From contig MU271144.1 of assembly GCA_021432605.1 (NCBI GenBank), positions 310,001-374,000 of the forward strand: a stretch of 64,000 nucleotides of DNA, given 5' to 3'. The notes beneath the pieces were generated by a model. It did not search any database. It saw only the letters and a list, made by a program, of their open reading frames with translations, and was not told the origin of the DNA. Positions 1-12,000 of this stretch are shown piece by piece (the first letter of the stretch is position 1; every line of letters begins with the position of its first letter). Made by a program: the position numbers and the translations under genes. The DNA is from Coniochaeta sp. PMI_546. Its lineage: Eukaryota > Ascomycota > Sordariomycetes > Coniochaetales > Coniochaetaceae.

Positions 1-596
1 CGAAACAACAGTCGCTATCTCCTCTCACAGACCGACAGTACTCCTTCTGTTCGACATAGTTGCGTTGACTTTGGGATGACGAGACGAATGGTAGATTTGC
101 AATGGGTAATCCGTCGCCGGATTCAAGGGAGAACAGCTCCTCTTTATATTACGATAGCACTACCGTATCAGTCGTAGTACTTTAGGTATCAATGCGAATA
201 CGAAGATTGATGTCTTCATGCTATTATCCCGCATCGTTGCCCTGATCTTCGACCGAGAATATGGTTCGAGGCTGCCACAATGCGCTCTGAGCTTGTTAAG
301 ATCTAAGAGCCATATCTCACTATGGCACGTACTCCTTCATCGCGTCTTTGTCAAACAGAGGTAAAAGCTGAGGGCCCCACTATTTCCTGGTGTAGAGAGA
401 GAAAAAGGTTTCGCGCCTGAGATTTCAGGCCACAAATCCATTTCTCCATTCCGGTTCGTGACGACAGGCTATTATCCAAGCAGCTCGCGAACCAACCTAG
501 CCAGAGCCTCACTCCAAGCTAAATTCTTAGCTACGCCCATGGTATCTCGGACCTCAGTCACTCATTTCTCAGAACCGCGTCGGTAGTTGCGCCATA
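1..596. other. Upstream region of lsm2, no gene seen
   Basis: No open frame with recognisable protein features was found. The stretch has ordinary base composition and ends at the lsm2 start codon, so its right part should hold the lsm2 promoter and 5' leader. The gene to the left lies outside the window. Confidence 0.5.
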
Positions 597-1470
597 ATGT
601 TATTCTTCAGGTAAGATATCTGTCTCACTTCCATCCTCACTACCATTTGGCAAGGCAATCCCAACTGTAGTCGCGCGAGGACGCACGTGCGTCTCGCCCG
701 CATTTCATGATATCGACGCCCATCATGAACGAGGGAATGCAGAAGGGCTCGCTGGCCGCCCCTCGCTCTTACGGCCTAGTAGTGGTCACAATGTGGATGG
801 CTTCTGGGCAAGAGAGTTGAGAGTTTCAAGGTGTTGTTGGGATTGAAAGTTGCATGCATGAAGCCTATGGCCCTCTTCCTACACTTACGCATGCTACACC
901 CTATTGTCGTTACCTGGTCTACACGCCACCCAAAGCTCACGGGATCACCACACACATCCTTCACCTTCCCCTCTCGTCCATCGCATCATCAGCATTCTCC
1001 CGGCATACTAACCCAGGTCCAGTTTCTTCAAGACCCTGATCGACCACGAAGTCACAGTCGAGCTCAAGAACGACATTCAGATCCGCGGCACGCTCAAGAG
1101 CGTAGACCAGTACCTCAACATCAAGCTGGAAAACATCAGTGTCGTTGAGGAAATCAAGTACCCTCACTTGGTATGTCTCCCATCTAAACCCAATCTTTGG
1201 TTCTTGGTTCCAGGCGTCACGAGGTGGCTTTTAGATAGGCGGACCCGCTGACTGGTGTGCGATGTGGACAGAGCGCGGTCAAGAACGTGTTTATTCGTGG
1301 TTCAGTGGTGAGATATGTGCACCTGCCGGCTAGTGCGGTAGATGTGCCGTTGTTGGAGGATGCGACGAGGAGAGGTCAGTACTTTGAGCAGCATGTGGTG
1401 ATGGGAATCGAGTTGAGTATACGCTAATGATGACGTAGAAGCTGCAAATCAAGCTGGGAAGGCGAAGTGA
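597..1470 (+). CDS. lsm2: U6 snRNA-associated Sm-like protein LSm2
   Basis: Subunit of the LSm2-8 ring that binds the 3' oligo(U) end of U6 snRNA in the nucleus, and of the LSm1-7 ring that acts in cytoplasmic mRNA decay. Four exons were read by eye: 597-610, 1023-1170, 1272-1374 and 1439-1470, giving 98 residues, the usual family length. The protein begins MLFFSFFKTLIDHEVTVELK and carries the Sm1 motif (IQIRGTLKSVDQYLNIKLENI) and the Sm2 motif (NVFIRGSVVRYVHLP). All junctions are GT-AG and keep frame. The first exon is only 14 nt and is followed by a 412-nt intron, long for this window; introns 2 and 3 are 101 and 64 nt, the last with a CTAATG branch-like site. Any annotation without the 14-nt exon would miss the start. 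Identification is secure; the intron 1 acceptor at 1022 is supported by the exact family sequence across the junction. Confidence 0.93.
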
Positions 1471-1875
1471 GAATTGCTCTGGAGTGATAAGAGACAGCGC
1501 ATGGGAGTAGACACTGGGACAGGAACTGGTCAATGGCATAAGTAGCCGATTGGCGCCTAAGGGTATCAATTTATGGCAAATCTGTCCCCGAGGGCAAGAA
1601 TTGCATCAATAATCACTCAATTGCTCACGAAGCAACAGCTGCGAAGACATCATCCAGCTGTTCATTCAAAGAAGCTCCCGTGTTATCGAGCCAAACATGC
1701 CGTGAGTTTGTGCTTTTACTTCTGATAATGTGATCCTAAACCCCTGCCTGAATAGGAAAAGAGTCATAGAGTCAAATCCGGTGGAGCTAGACAAAGACCG
1801 ATCCTTTATAGAGTATGTTAAGGGACACTCCACCATCAGCGGCCCACGCTACGACAGGTGTTCAACACCTGTAAA
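1471..1875. other. Spacer between lsm2 and tRNA-Asp
   Basis: About 400 nt containing the lsm2 3' region and the 5' flank of the tRNA gene. No coding or structured RNA signal was recognised. Confidence 0.4.
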
Positions 1876-1969
1876 TCTTCCGTAGTATAGTGGTTAGTAT
1901 ATGAGCTTGTCATCCGCCATCCGGCAGAGCAATTCGCTCGGGACCCGGGTTCAATTCCCGGCGGGAGAG
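1876..1969 (+). tRNA. tRNA-Asp (anticodon GTC) with a 22-nt intron
   Basis: A full cloverleaf can be drawn. The acceptor stem TCTTCCG pairs with CGGGAGA with one G-U pair, and G1969 is the discriminator. The D arm is GTAT/GTAT with a GGTTA loop. The anticodon stem TGAGC/GCTCG holds anticodon GTC at 1909-1911, preceded by TT. The T arm is CCGGG-TTCAATT-CCCGG. The anticodon loop closes only if 1913-1934 is removed, so an intron of about 22 nt sits at the canonical position after base 37. Removal would be by the tRNA splicing endonuclease, not the spliceosome. The A box lies in the D arm and the B box in the T arm. Confidence 0.92.
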
Positions 1970-1978
1970 TTTCTTTTT
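1970..1978 (+). terminator. RNA polymerase III termination tract of tRNA-Asp
   Basis: The T-rich run TTTCTTTTT directly follows the discriminator base, which is the normal Pol III stop signal. Confidence 0.75.
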
Positions 1979-2183
1979 GCCCTTTCGTCCTCATATCCTA
2001 CCTATCCTACCTATCACGAAGCTTAACTTCAATAATTATTATAAAATTTGTCCCTTTTTTCTTCTTCGAGGGTATCTTCCGATTCGATTGTTCGCCCATC
2101 TATAGCAAGAGACACGCTCTGCTCCTGAAAGCGACACTGACACCGTGACTGCCGTAGCGCACTATCTCTGAGATCCATGTGCA

Positions 2184-4901
2184 TCACCAATACACACCAC
2201 CTCCCTTCCCTTCCTTTCCCTCCCACAGCTGCACCTCCTCCTCCTCCTTCTCACCACTTCCCTCCTCGGCCTCTTCCAGCACTTTTACGATGCCCCCCTT
2301 CCTCCTCTCACTCATCCACCTGTCAATCCACCCCTTCATCCTCTTCCGACTTTGCTCACTTCCCACATTGACAGTCGGCACAATCTTCTCGATCCGCAGC
2401 GCCATGACGAACAACGCCAGCTCCCGAAAACTGCTATGCTCGCTGTACGGAACCCCAAAGCACATGCTCTCCCTCCCGCTGCCCCTCTGCGGCACGAGGT
2501 CGCGCTTGCCGAACCGCGTCCTCCACCCGTTACCGTGGAGCAGCTGTACCGTCGGCAGAGATCCGGGCGGTAAGTTGGCAGTGACGTTCTTCCCGCTCCC
2601 CATGGCGCCGGCCCCGGCCAGACCCTGGATCTTGTCCAGTCCCGCGCCGCCGTTCGAGGTCGAAGGGCGGTAGTTCCACCCCGAGGGACGGAAGCCGACG
2701 ACTCTCGAGAAGTGGCCCCGGTAGCCGTCCAGGTAGTCGGCCAGCGTCTCCGCGCGGATCTCCATCAGCATCTGCATGTGCACCTGGGCCTCGTGCGGGT
2801 CGGACGTCAGCAGGGCCGTGAGCTCCGGGTCGCCCAGCTGGGCGATGATGCGCGCCTTCTGCGGGGAGGCGAAGATGCGCGTCCCGAGCGCCTGGGCGAT
2901 GGCTTTGCAGATGCGCTCCTTGCCTATGCTGTAGGTGCCGCAGATGATCAGGAGGCGCGGCGCGCGCGGGGCGGTGAGGGCCGTGAAGGCGTTTGGAGGG
3001 CCGGGTGGGGTTGTAGGTTTTGGTGGAGGAGGTGATGGTTTCTTCTCCGAGGTGAAGAACTTGCTCACGTCGTCGACCCCGGGGGGTGCACCGCCTTCGC
3101 GTCGGCGTAGGAGGGAGTCCCACTCAGCTTCGTCGCCGGAGGAGAGTGAGTTGTTGAGGGCCACACAGAGGTCTGCGCATGCGCGGATGACGTTTTCTTG
3201 TGGTGGGAAGGAGTACCGCGGGTTTAGGTAGGTGGTGTCGAGATAGCAGACGTCGATTTTCTGCTGTCGGGTTTTGCCTGTGATGGAGTCTACAGTCTCC
3301 GGCCGAAGCTGCGGATGGGCGATGTGTGCCGGACAGGCACGGAAGTCGCCGCAGTGCAGGATCCGCTGTGTCCGTCCTCCGGGTAATGTCTTTTCGAACA
3401 GGAAGAGTGATGAGCCCGGGCAATGGTTGGCTGGGATCATCGTCACGAATACGCCCTCGGTATCCGGGACGGGCACCTTCTCTTCGAACTCGAGCTCGAC
3501 GACGTATTGCGCCGCCGTTCGAAGCTGATTCTTGACCAAGGAACCCGTGACCTTGCTGCAGTAGATAGGTCCATGGGTCCAGTTGGCGGTTAGACCGACA
3601 TAGTGGTCACTGTGAAAGTGACTGAGGAAGTAGGCCTTGCAGCCTTCCACCGCGCCGTAGCGGAAGGCGTCAACAGCGATAAAGAACCCCGGCATGATCT
3701 TGTAGAATGGACAAGTCCGTTGGTAGGCCGCCTTTCCACGAGATGCTGTCTCAGCAGCCGCGGCCGCAACCCAGGCCGCATCTTCAGCTTTTCCAGACAT
3801 GAGCTTTGCGAAGGCCGATGTCGAGGCAGTCTTGCCGATTTCAGAGTTTCCGCCCAGCATTATGGGATTCGCTTGAGCTGGGCGGGGAACGGCAGCTCGG
3901 GCGAACCGCTTACTCAATTCGCGACCGTCAACCTCGTCCTTTTCGTCCTCCTTCTTAATGATCGCTGGCTTAGCGACTGGTATTGGTGTTGGGTTTCCGT
4001 CTAGACAGGAGTTGACGTGCGCCGTTGCTTCGTCTGCAGTTACGCCGGCGAGATTTCCGCTGCATATTGGACAACTCTCTATCATCGAGCCGTTCGTGAC
4101 CTGTGGACCGAGTTCGTCGTCGCAGCTATAATTGCCGCTATCCTCCTCTAAACGAGCTTGCTCCTCCATGTACCTCCTCTCGCGGAATTCTTCCCCGCCA
4201 AAGTCGTCCTCTTCATCCAGCTCGTCACCAAAATTGTCCATGTCCATACCCTCGAAGTCTCCAAAGTCCCCTATTGAGGTCTGCTCATGCTTGAGCGGCG
4301 GCGGGGGAACGTCTTTGAACCAGATGTCTGACTTCAGCTTGAGGGGCAAGTCTGGCCTCAGTAAGGCATCTTCGCATTGTGTATCCTCGCCTGATGGGGT
4401 GCGAGCTTCCTCAGGGGTACCCTTCGGGCGGGACGTTATTCCTATCGATTGGTCTGGAGGATGTGTTGGCAAACTCTGCGCTAGCGGTGGCCCCGTTGGA
4501 TCATCTTCCTCATCTGAAGAATCGTCAAGAAAAGGGTTGAATGTGATCTTATTCGTTGGCTTGCTCGGTCTCGTCGATGTTGGTTTAGGATTCTCCAGTT
4601 CTGCAGTAGTCGTTGGCTCCTCGGCCGATGGGCTCAGCCTTCTCTTCTTTACCGGTGATTCGACTTCATTATACCGAGGTTCGGCGGCGTTTGCATCGCC
4701 CAATCCATAGATGTCTTCGTCTTGTTCAGCGTCAACGGCGAAGTTCTGGGGGCCGCCAACAAATAGCTCCTCGTCGACTTTCTTGAAGAAACTCAAAATG
4801 CTAGCGTTGCGCTCTGGCTTCTTTTTCGACACGGGTATCTTCGTCGTGATGGTTTTCGCGGATGACTTTGCAGGAGTCCGGCTCACTTTGGCAGGAGCCA
4901 T
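2184..4901 (-). CDS. pso2: DNA interstrand cross-link repair nuclease Pso2/Snm1
   Basis: Nuclear 5' exonuclease of the metallo-beta-lactamase/beta-CASP family that trims cross-linked DNA ends. Single exon, 905 residues from the ATG at 4901. The frame also opens 14 codons upstream, but the MAPAKV start is preferred because the extra codons look like leader. Domain order: a disordered acidic N-terminus; a UBZ4-type zinc finger near residues 277-299 (CPIC...H...C); the catalytic motif HFHSDH near 428-433 with downstream beta-CASP residues; and the C-terminal DRMBL region ending with FGVPYSEHSSFREL and PTVNVGS. A short segment near residues 32-41 (NASILSFFKK) resembles a PCNA-interacting motif but lacks the leading Gln. 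The gene is divergent from the SF3B1 gene across a 549-bp shared promoter. The tRNA gene lies 3' of it. Family assignment is firm; the exact start is the main uncertainty. Confidence 0.93.
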   Translation of the reverse strand: MAPAKVSRTPAKSSAKTITTKIPVSKKKPERNASILSFFKKVDEELFVGGPQNFAVDAEQDEDIYGLGDANAAEPRYNEVESPVKKRRLSPSAEEPTTTAELENPKPTSTRPSKPTNKITFNPFLDDSSDEEDDPTGPPLAQSLPTHPPDQSIGITSRPKGTPEEARTPSGEDTQCEDALLRPDLPLKLKSDIWFKDVPPPPLKHEQTSIGDFGDFEGMDMDNFGDELDEEDDFGGEEFRERRYMEEQARLEEDSGNYSCDDELGPQVTNGSMIESCPICSGNLAGVTADEATAHVNSCLDGNPTPIPVAKPAIIKKEDEKDEVDGRELSKRFARAAVPRPAQANPIMLGGNSEIGKTASTSAFAKLMSGKAEDAAWVAAAAAETASRGKAAYQRTCPFYKIMPGFFIAVDAFRYGAVEGCKAYFLSHFHSDHYVGLTANWTHGPIYCSKVTGSLVKNQLRTAAQYVVELEFEEKVPVPDTEGVFVTMIPANHCPGSSLFLFEKTLPGGRTQRILHCGDFRACPAHIAHPQLRPETVDSITGKTRQQKIDVCYLDTTYLNPRYSFPPQENVIRACADLCVALNNSLSSGDEAEWDSLLRRREGGAPPGVDDVSKFFTSEKKPSPPPPKPTTPPGPPNAFTALTAPRAPRLLIICGTYSIGKERICKAIAQALGTRIFASPQKARIIAQLGDPELTALLTSDPHEAQVHMQMLMEIRAETLADYLDGYRGHFSRVVGFRPSGWNYRPSTSNGGAGLDKIQGLAGAGAMGSGKNVTANLPPGSLPTVQLLHGNGWRTRFGKRDLVPQRGSGRESMCFGVPYSEHSSFRELALFVMALRIEKIVPTVNVGSEQSRKRMKGWIDRWMSERRKGGIVKVLEEAEEGSGEKEEEEVQLWEGKEGKGGGVYW

Positions 4902-5450
4902 CTTCTGGAAGGATGTTCGACTCTCTTTCGCTTTTATGCACAATTGCAGTCATTTAAGTTTGACATTCACATGATAATAGTCAATCGATTGTTACAGACT
5001 GTAGGGAAACGCAGTCAGGTCCTAAGCGAATTGGTCGTAGCAAGTTCTTTGATCGTCGAAGTCATGACACCCACTTTTGGTGGCGACCGAGAAGACGCGA
5101 ACCCCGATGCTTCGAGTCGTGTTTCGCCGGGTACGTTGTCACGTGATCTCGATTAACCACTTCCCAGGACAGGTTGGCTAAGCCTGATGACTAAGCCCGG
5201 CAGAGCTAGCCGTGATCGCCGCCACCTAGAATTTTAATCTCAGCCTCGCGTGTCAAAGTTGAGCACCTACGCTAAGCTCACATTCCCGTCCTCAGCAAAC
5301 TCATCCAACTCGTCCAAATTATCGCCTCTCTCGGTTTTCGACGACGACATACCGGCGACATCACGCGAAAACTGCAGATGCTGAGCGGCATCTAGACACT
5401 ATACACACAAATGGGATGAATCGAGCCTTCGCCGACTGAAAGCCAACACA
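4902..5450. promoter_or_regulatory. Shared divergent promoter of pso2 and the SF3B1 gene
   Basis: A 549-bp interval between two divergent start codons must hold both promoters. A pyrimidine-rich plus-strand stretch at about 5280-5345 is typical of fungal transcription start regions and probably belongs to the SF3B1 gene. No other element was recognised. Confidence 0.6.
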
Positions 5451-8400
5451 ATGTCGGACGCCGACTTCGAGCAGATCAAGAAGCTTCAGCAGGAGCGCAA
5501 TGCTGCTGCTGCCGCGAAAAAAGGTTCAGGGACCTTCGACCCGAGCAACCAGCGTGCTGACTCCTCAAGCAAGGTCAGCTTGACCGACGCCTGGGATACG
5601 AGCCTCTACGAACGCGATAATGGCGACAAGTTTTCCGGCTATCTCACCTCACTACCGGCCACCGATGGAGACGACGATGAGGAGATGGCGGATGCCGACA
5701 CCAGCCGGCGGCTGGTAGGCCAGTATACCGCCACTCAGTCGCAGATCAACGAGTTTGCGCGCGGCAACGGTGTGGAGGAAGACGACATCCTCGCCGGTAG
5801 AGGAGAGAAGAGCAACAGGATCACGGACCGGGAGACGGATTACCAGAAGCGCCGCTTCGACAGAGTGTTGACTCCCACTCGCGCTGACCCCTTCGCGGCT
5901 AACCGGCAGGCAGGGGCTGCTGAAGAAGGACACAGCTACCGCGATATCCTCCACGAGAGAGAGCTGGAGCGCGAAGAGGAGCGCGTGCGACGCGAAATCG
6001 AACAGAAGCTGAAAGACAAGGGTGCCAACGGCGAGATCGTGGAGCACAAACCGACCCTCAAGGATGAACCAGATAACAAGGAAAACAAAGATGCCGGATC
6101 AACAGAGGCTGCGACCGGCCGGAAGCGTAAGAAGAGGTGGGATGTCGCCACAACGGACGAGTCTACCGAGTCCGCCGAGTCAAAGAAACGGTCGAGATGG
6201 GATCAAGCACCGGTTCCTGGAGGCGAGGTCCCGAAGAAACGCTCGCGATGGGACCAGGCTCCAGCTGCTACACCCATCGGTGCCCAGGGCCTGGCAACAC
6301 CCATGCATCCGTCACAAACTCCTGTTGTACCCCTTGGCGCGGACGCTGCCAGGTATGCTGCTATCAGTGACGAGGAGCTAGATGCCATGCTTCCTGGACC
6401 GGATCAAGGCTACAAGATTCTCGACTTCCCCCCGGGGTATGCCCCTGTGCGAGCACCAGCTCATAAGCTGATGCAGACGCCTTTGCCATCCTCTGGCTTC
6501 ATGATGCAGGATCCCGACAGTGGACGCCTTGCCGGCCAGCAAATTCCAAAGGAGATTCCGGGCGTTGGCGACCTCCAGTTCTTCAAGCCTGAGGACATGG
6601 CCTACTTCGGCAAGCTGACTGACGGGTCGAACGAGGACCAACTTTCTGTCGAAGAGCTCAAGGAGCGGAAGATCATGAGACTGCTTCTGAAGGTCAAGAA
6701 CGGTACGCCTCCGATGCGCAAGACTGCGCTGAGACAGCTGACGGACAATGCGCGGAACTTCGGTGCTGGGCCGCTTTTCAATCAGATCCTGCCGTTGCTC
6801 ATGGAGAAGACGTTGGAGGATCAGGAACGCCATTTGCTCGTCAAAGTCATCGACCGTATCCTATACAAGCTTGATGACTTGGTTCGTCCATATGTCCACA
6901 AAATTCTGGTCGTTATAGAGCCGCTGCTCATCGACCAAGACTACTACGCACGTGTCGAGGGACGAGAGATCATCTCCAACCTCAGTAAGGCCGCTGGGCT
7001 GGCTACCATGATTAGCACCATGAGGCCGGATATCGATCACGTGGACGAGTACGTGCGAAACACCACAGCCAGAGCCTTTGCGGTCGTTGCGTCCGCGCTC
7101 GGCATACCCGCCCTTCTTCCCTTCCTTCAAGCCGTCTGTCGAAGCAAAAAGTCATGGCAAGCTCGCCATACAGGAGTCAAGATTGTCCAGCAGATTCCTA
7201 TCCTCATGGGGTGTGCCGTCCTACCTCACCTTAAGCGCCTAGTCGATTGCATCGGGCCCAACCTCAACGATGAACAGACCAAGGTCCGAACCGTCACCAG
7301 TTTGGCCATTGCAGCTTTGGCTGAAGCCTCAAACCCATACGGTATTGAGAGCTTCGACGATATCCTCAATCCTCTCTGGACCGGCGCTCGCAAGCAGCGG
7401 GGCAAGAGCTTGGCAGGTTATCTCAAGGCTGTTGGCTACATTATCCCCCTCATGGACGAGGACTATGCCAACTACTACACCAGTCAGATCATGGAGATTC
7501 TCCTCCGAGAGTTTGCTTCCCCTGACGAAGAAATGAAAAAAGTTGTGCTGAAGGTCATCTCCCAATGTGCGGGCACGGACGGAGTCACGGCTGGCTATCT
7601 CAAGGAGCATGTGCTGGATGAGTTCTTCAAGAACTTCTGGGTGCGAAGAATGGCGTTGGACAAGCGGAACTATAGGCAGGTTGTCGAGACCACAGTCGAC
7701 ATTGGTCAGAAAGTCGGAGCCAGCGAGATTTTGGAGCGGATCGTTGTGAATCTGAAGGACGAAAGTGAGGCGTACAGGAAGATGACCGTCGAGACCGTCG
7801 AGAAGATTGTGGCTTCTCTTGGAGCTGCTGACATCGGCGAGCGGTTGGAGGAGCGTCTTATCGACGGCATTCTGCACTCTTTCCAGGAGCAGAGCGTGGA
7901 GGACATCATCATGCTCAACGGCTTCGGCTCCGTTGTCAACGCCCTCGGCACCCGATGCAAGCCATACCTTCCTCAAATCGTCAGCACTATCCTCTGGCGG
8001 CTGAACAACAAGTCGCCCACCGTGCGGCAACAGGCCGCCGACCTCATCTCCAGGATCGCTATGGTCATGAAGCAATGCGGTGAGGATGCCCTGATGGGCA
8101 AGCTCGGCATCGTCCTCTACGAGTACCTAGGTGAAGAATACCCCGAAGTCCTTGGCTCCATCCTCGGAGCTCTCCGATCCATCGTTACAGTCGTTGGTAT
8201 CAGTCAGATGCAGCCTCCTATCAAAGACTTGCTTCCGCGCCTGACACCCATCCTTCGCAACCGGCACGAGAAGGTGCAGGAGAACACAATCGATCTCGTC
8301 GGCCGCATAGCAGATCGCGGCCCGGAAAGCGTGAACGCACGCGAGTGGATGCGTATCTGCTTCGAGCTGCTCGACATGCTCAAGGCACACAAGAAGGGCA

Positions 8401-9089
8401 TCAGGCGAGCAGCCAACAACACCTTCGGCTTCATCGCCAAGGCCATCGGCCCGCAGGATGTGCTCGCCACTCTGCTCAACAACCTGCGCGTGCAAGAGCG
8501 CCAGTCGCGTGTCAACACCGCCGTCGCTATTGGCATCGTCGCTGAGACTTGTGCGCCGTTCACCGTCCTGCCCGCGCTGATGAACGAGTACAGGGTACCC
8601 GAGCTAAACGTCCAGAATGGTGTGCTCAAGTCCCTCAGTTTCCTATTCGAGTACATCGGCGAAATGGCAAAAGACTATGTCTACGCCGTCACGCCGCTAC
8701 TGGAAGACGCGCTCATCGACCGCGACCAAGTCCACAGACAGACAGCCGCATCGGTGGTCAAGCACATTGCCCTCGGTGTCGTGGGCCTAGGCTGCGAGGA
8801 CGCGATGGTGCATCTCCTCAACCTCCTGTACCCCAACCTGTTCGAGACGAGCCCGCACGTCATCGACCGTATCATCGAGGCTATCGAGGCCGTGCGCATG
8901 GCTGTCGGTCCGGGGCTGGTGCTCAACTACGTATGGGCCGGCCTGTTCCATCCCGCCAGAAAGGTCAGGACGCCGTACTGGCGGCTCTACAACGACGCAT
9001 ACGTGCAGGCTGCGGATGCCATGGTGCCGTACTATCCGAACTTGGTAGAGGAGGATATTGATCGGGGTGAACTGGCGATTGTGCTTTGA
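5451..9089 (+). CDS. HSH155: Splicing factor 3B subunit 1 (SF3B1/Hsh155/Prp10)
   Basis: Largest SF3b subunit of the U2 snRNP; it clamps the branch-site/U2 duplex in the nucleus. Single uninterrupted exon, 1212 residues. The N-terminus starts [17 protein letters not shown] and contains three UHM-ligand motifs of the form K-x-x-x-RW (KRKKRW and two KKRSRW), which recruit U2AF-type proteins. The rest is a solenoid of about 20 HEAT repeats. Near the human K700 hotspot the sequence reads [15 protein letters not shown], so the lysine is kept. In [11 protein letters not shown] the residues matching human R1074 and V1078, which contact pladienolide-type inhibitors, are also kept. The C-terminus ([20 protein letters not shown]) matches the family end. 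It is notable that a splicing factor of this size has no intron. Confidence 0.97.
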   Translation: MSDADFEQIKKLQQERNAAAAAKKGSGTFDPSNQRADSSSKVSLTDAWDTSLYERDNGDKFSGYLTSLPATDGDDDEEMADADTSRRLVGQYTATQSQINEFARGNGVEEDDILAGRGEKSNRITDRETDYQKRRFDRVLTPTRADPFAANRQAGAAEEGHSYRDILHERELEREEERVRREIEQKLKDKGANGEIVEHKPTLKDEPDNKENKDAGSTEAATGRKRKKRWDVATTDESTESAESKKRSRWDQAPVPGGEVPKKRSRWDQAPAATPIGAQGLATPMHPSQTPVVPLGADAARYAAISDEELDAMLPGPDQGYKILDFPPGYAPVRAPAHKLMQTPLPSSGFMMQDPDSGRLAGQQIPKEIPGVGDLQFFKPEDMAYFGKLTDGSNEDQLSVEELKERKIMRLLLKVKNGTPPMRKTALRQLTDNARNFGAGPLFNQILPLLMEKTLEDQERHLLVKVIDRILYKLDDLVRPYVHKILVVIEPLLIDQDYYARVEGREIISNLSKAAGLATMISTMRPDIDHVDEYVRNTTARAFAVVASALGIPALLPFLQAVCRSKKSWQARHTGVKIVQQIPILMGCAVLPHLKRLVDCIGPNLNDEQTKVRTVTSLAIAALAEASNPYGIESFDDILNPLWTGARKQRGKSLAGYLKAVGYIIPLMDEDYANYYTSQIMEILLREFASPDEEMKKVVLKVISQCAGTDGVTAGYLKEHVLDEFFKNFWVRRMALDKRNYRQVVETTVDIGQKVGASEILERIVVNLKDESEAYRKMTVETVEKIVASLGAADIGERLEERLIDGILHSFQEQSVEDIIMLNGFGSVVNALGTRCKPYLPQIVSTILWRLNNKSPTVRQQAADLISRIAMVMKQCGEDALMGKLGIVLYEYLGEEYPEVLGSILGALRSIVTVVGISQMQPPIKDLLPRLTPILRNRHEKVQENTIDLVGRIADRGPESVNAREWMRICFELLDMLKAHKKGIRRAANNTFGFIAKAIGPQDVLATLLNNLRVQERQSRVNTAVAIGIVAETCAPFTVLPALMNEYRVPELNVQNGVLKSLSFLFEYIGEMAKDYVYAVTPLLEDALIDRDQVHRQTAASVVKHIALGVVGLGCEDAMVHLLNLLYPNLFETSPHVIDRIIEAIEAVRMAVGPGLVLNYVWAGLFHPARKVRTPYWRLYNDAYVQAADAMVPYYPNLVEEDIDRGELAIVL

Positions 9090-12000
9090 GGGGAAGGGCT
9101 GGATGGTGATTGGTTGGATACCCTTCTTGGAGGAAACGGGAGGACATGTGGCCCGTAGGAAGGTCTCAATTTGTGAAGACGGGAGGTGAGCAGACTCTCG
9201 ACAGAGTCTGTGCCGCGCATTGAAGGAGCAAACACGCGGTATGCTATGTTATCCTAGGGATGGCGCGCGCTTGGTTTGCATTGGTTATTTGTACAAGTAC
9301 TCAGGGTGTGACCTGTACCCTTTAGCTTCATCCATAGGAGAGAGCGTAATGATGTCTTCTTGCCTTGACTAATGGTATGAACCGAAGTGATGATGTATGT
9401 ATGGCATGGTTATGAGCTCGCTCTCATGGTCCTGATGACGAGTAGGGTTGGTAATTATATAAAGGCCGATCGGTGGTCACGTACTATATAGTCTTGGCTA
9501 GTGTGTCTTCTCAACGGAATGATTGTATGTATCCCTTCACAAACGCAGAGCATGACACTCCCCTTTCATCCTTGTGTTCACAAGTTTGATAGGCACTTCA
9601 GCAGCAGCGAGACCTGTCGTGATCGGTCCAAGCAACTGACAGGCCGGAAACCAACTATGAGCAATGGAGCTACAAGAATGCATCCGAGGTTTGCATGATG
9701 ATGACCAGGCAAGGTTTAAATGGGTTGTGTATAGGCATCTTTTCGGACACAGTGTTGTCGAGAGATATGTTGGTTAAATAGTTCAAAGTGATAGCCGGTG
9801 TGTTGGCAAAGGCAGACCCAAGTTGCCTAGGTGCTACACAGCACACTAACTTGAGAAGTAGCCATCGCCCTTCCAAGATCTATATCTACTGATCGGCACG
9901 TGGCACGATGGGAAAGAGGACCTGTGAGGATGGTCCATGTTCCGCTTTCGCTCCAAGATCCTGCACAGCACGCCGCCCGAGCAGTTATCCGTTATTCCAC
10001 TTTGCATTGTCCTACCTGGGATCAAGAAAATACTACGAGGTGAGAAAGGAGTCCGAAGAGGCAAAGCCAAAACGTCAACATCGGGATTCTTCAGTATTTA
10101 CGTGATCGAGTACTGGTCTGAGGATTACTGGCTTATCCTTGGGAGAGAGGGGATGGAGATCCGGACTTCCTCAGTACCCATAGCCATAAGCAGAAGAAGA
10201 TATCGATGTGGCTTGCATGTTTATCTCGCCATCTGTCATATCGCTTCTGGGCGCTCCCTTGGACAACATTGACGTCGAGGGGCATCTAATGAAACAATAC
10301 AGCGATAGCCTGTGGCTTTATATGTACGAAGGTCTTTGGACCTGTTGCTCGTTATGCCGGCGGAAGACAGTTGTGTACCACCGCCAGTTCCAGGGACTGC
10401 CGATAACATGAAGGCCGATGTCGACCCGCCTCTTTCTCTCTGATGTCGCTTTCCAAGTCTACCCCAAGTCTGCTCAGAGGTGTTATCTAAAAACCGAACC
10501 AGAGCCGATGTGCCACTTCCCTTATTCCAGGTGGACGGTTGACCACTGCGAGTAGTTGATATGGCGCGCAGAGGATCGATCGGTCAGGCACTGTTACATC
10601 AAGCTACTCCGAGCCACAGTGGACGGCAGCGCCGATCCGTCCATCTACCCAAGGGGGTATCAGGGGTATTGTGCCTCTCTGCGATCTGCTCTGTGGCAGT
10701 GAAGATCAGATACCGAGCTGTCGGTAATGGACAGTGAAGTCTGTGTTTTTTTCTCTCGAGACCAGCTCGGCGGTTCCTTCTTGAACACCTAAGTCCAGGC
10801 CCAACACATCAAGAAATGCAACGCACAGGTTATGACCGACACGTAAGCTGCTGACAAGGCAGCGGATTGTGCTCGAGGGCCTCGCGAGGAGGTAGCATCC
10901 TGCGAGGTCGTCTGTATGTACAGCATTTTAGGCAAAGGGAATTCACCTTTATCTCCATGTTACGGGGCAGTACCTTTCAGGGGTTACGAGATTTCTCGCT
11001 ACCACAGCACCCTCGTGCTCGCAGATTTCATCGCACTTGGGGCCCCCCCTTTCTAGAAAAGTCTGTTTACCCGGCAACGTCCCATTGAGGTTTTGTTGGG
11101 GATGGGAGTACACGAGGAGGTACTCCCAGAGCTTCGTGCAGGGCGTACTTCACGGGGAGGAGGGAACCACTCCGCACGACAAGACTCTTGCACATTGTCG
11201 GCTTACAGCATATCGCTCCTGTCTGACTCCGGCATACGGGCATTTACAGCACGATACTACCCGCGTCTGACCACCTCCCAATGCAGAGTGTATCTGGCTG
11301 CATGACATTGCCGGGGAACGCTATGATAGCCAAGGTGGAGAGTACGTGTAATCTGGTGTCGTTCACTAGGAAGCACACCGCCCTGACTTTCTCGCGGTAC
11401 CTCGAGAAGGACGCAGTAGTAGCATGCGGGAATGGGCTGACGGGAAGTCCCTTCATCGACGATCATTGACGATCGCTTTCTCGATATCGAGTGTCGATGG
11501 GGCTGTTGTTCGCAATCTCAGCGGCCTGCAATAGGTAGACCGTTAGCCTGTCCAGACAATGGCTACTATGGTAGAGCAGCTCAATCGGCGACGTTAAGCT
11601 TCCTGGAGCGAATTGGCTCCTGCGCTGTGCACTCTCGCCCGACGGCAGTGAAAGACTCTACCGCTGCTTCCGGACAAGCTGGGACATGGTGGTTGGGGAT
11701 GGGCAGCGATCATTCCCAAGAAGAGACGCGATGGGGCCTCAGGCGGATCCGGCAAGGTGGCAGGGGAGGAGGACCTCTCTAGCAACCCAGGGCGGTTGAA
11801 GAGTGTTGCTCCTCCGCCAAGGTGAAGAATCTCACGACCTCGGTCGATAGCATTGGGACTGGTTGCACCATACTCCGTCTGTTCTCGGGGCTGGCAACAG
11901 CGGACGAGCCGACGCTTGCTCCCGGGCCCCGCAAGGGGCACATTTCAGCGCCAAGTGCAATTCAGGGTCAGTTGTCATATCCTGACTGCTCGCGGCGGTT

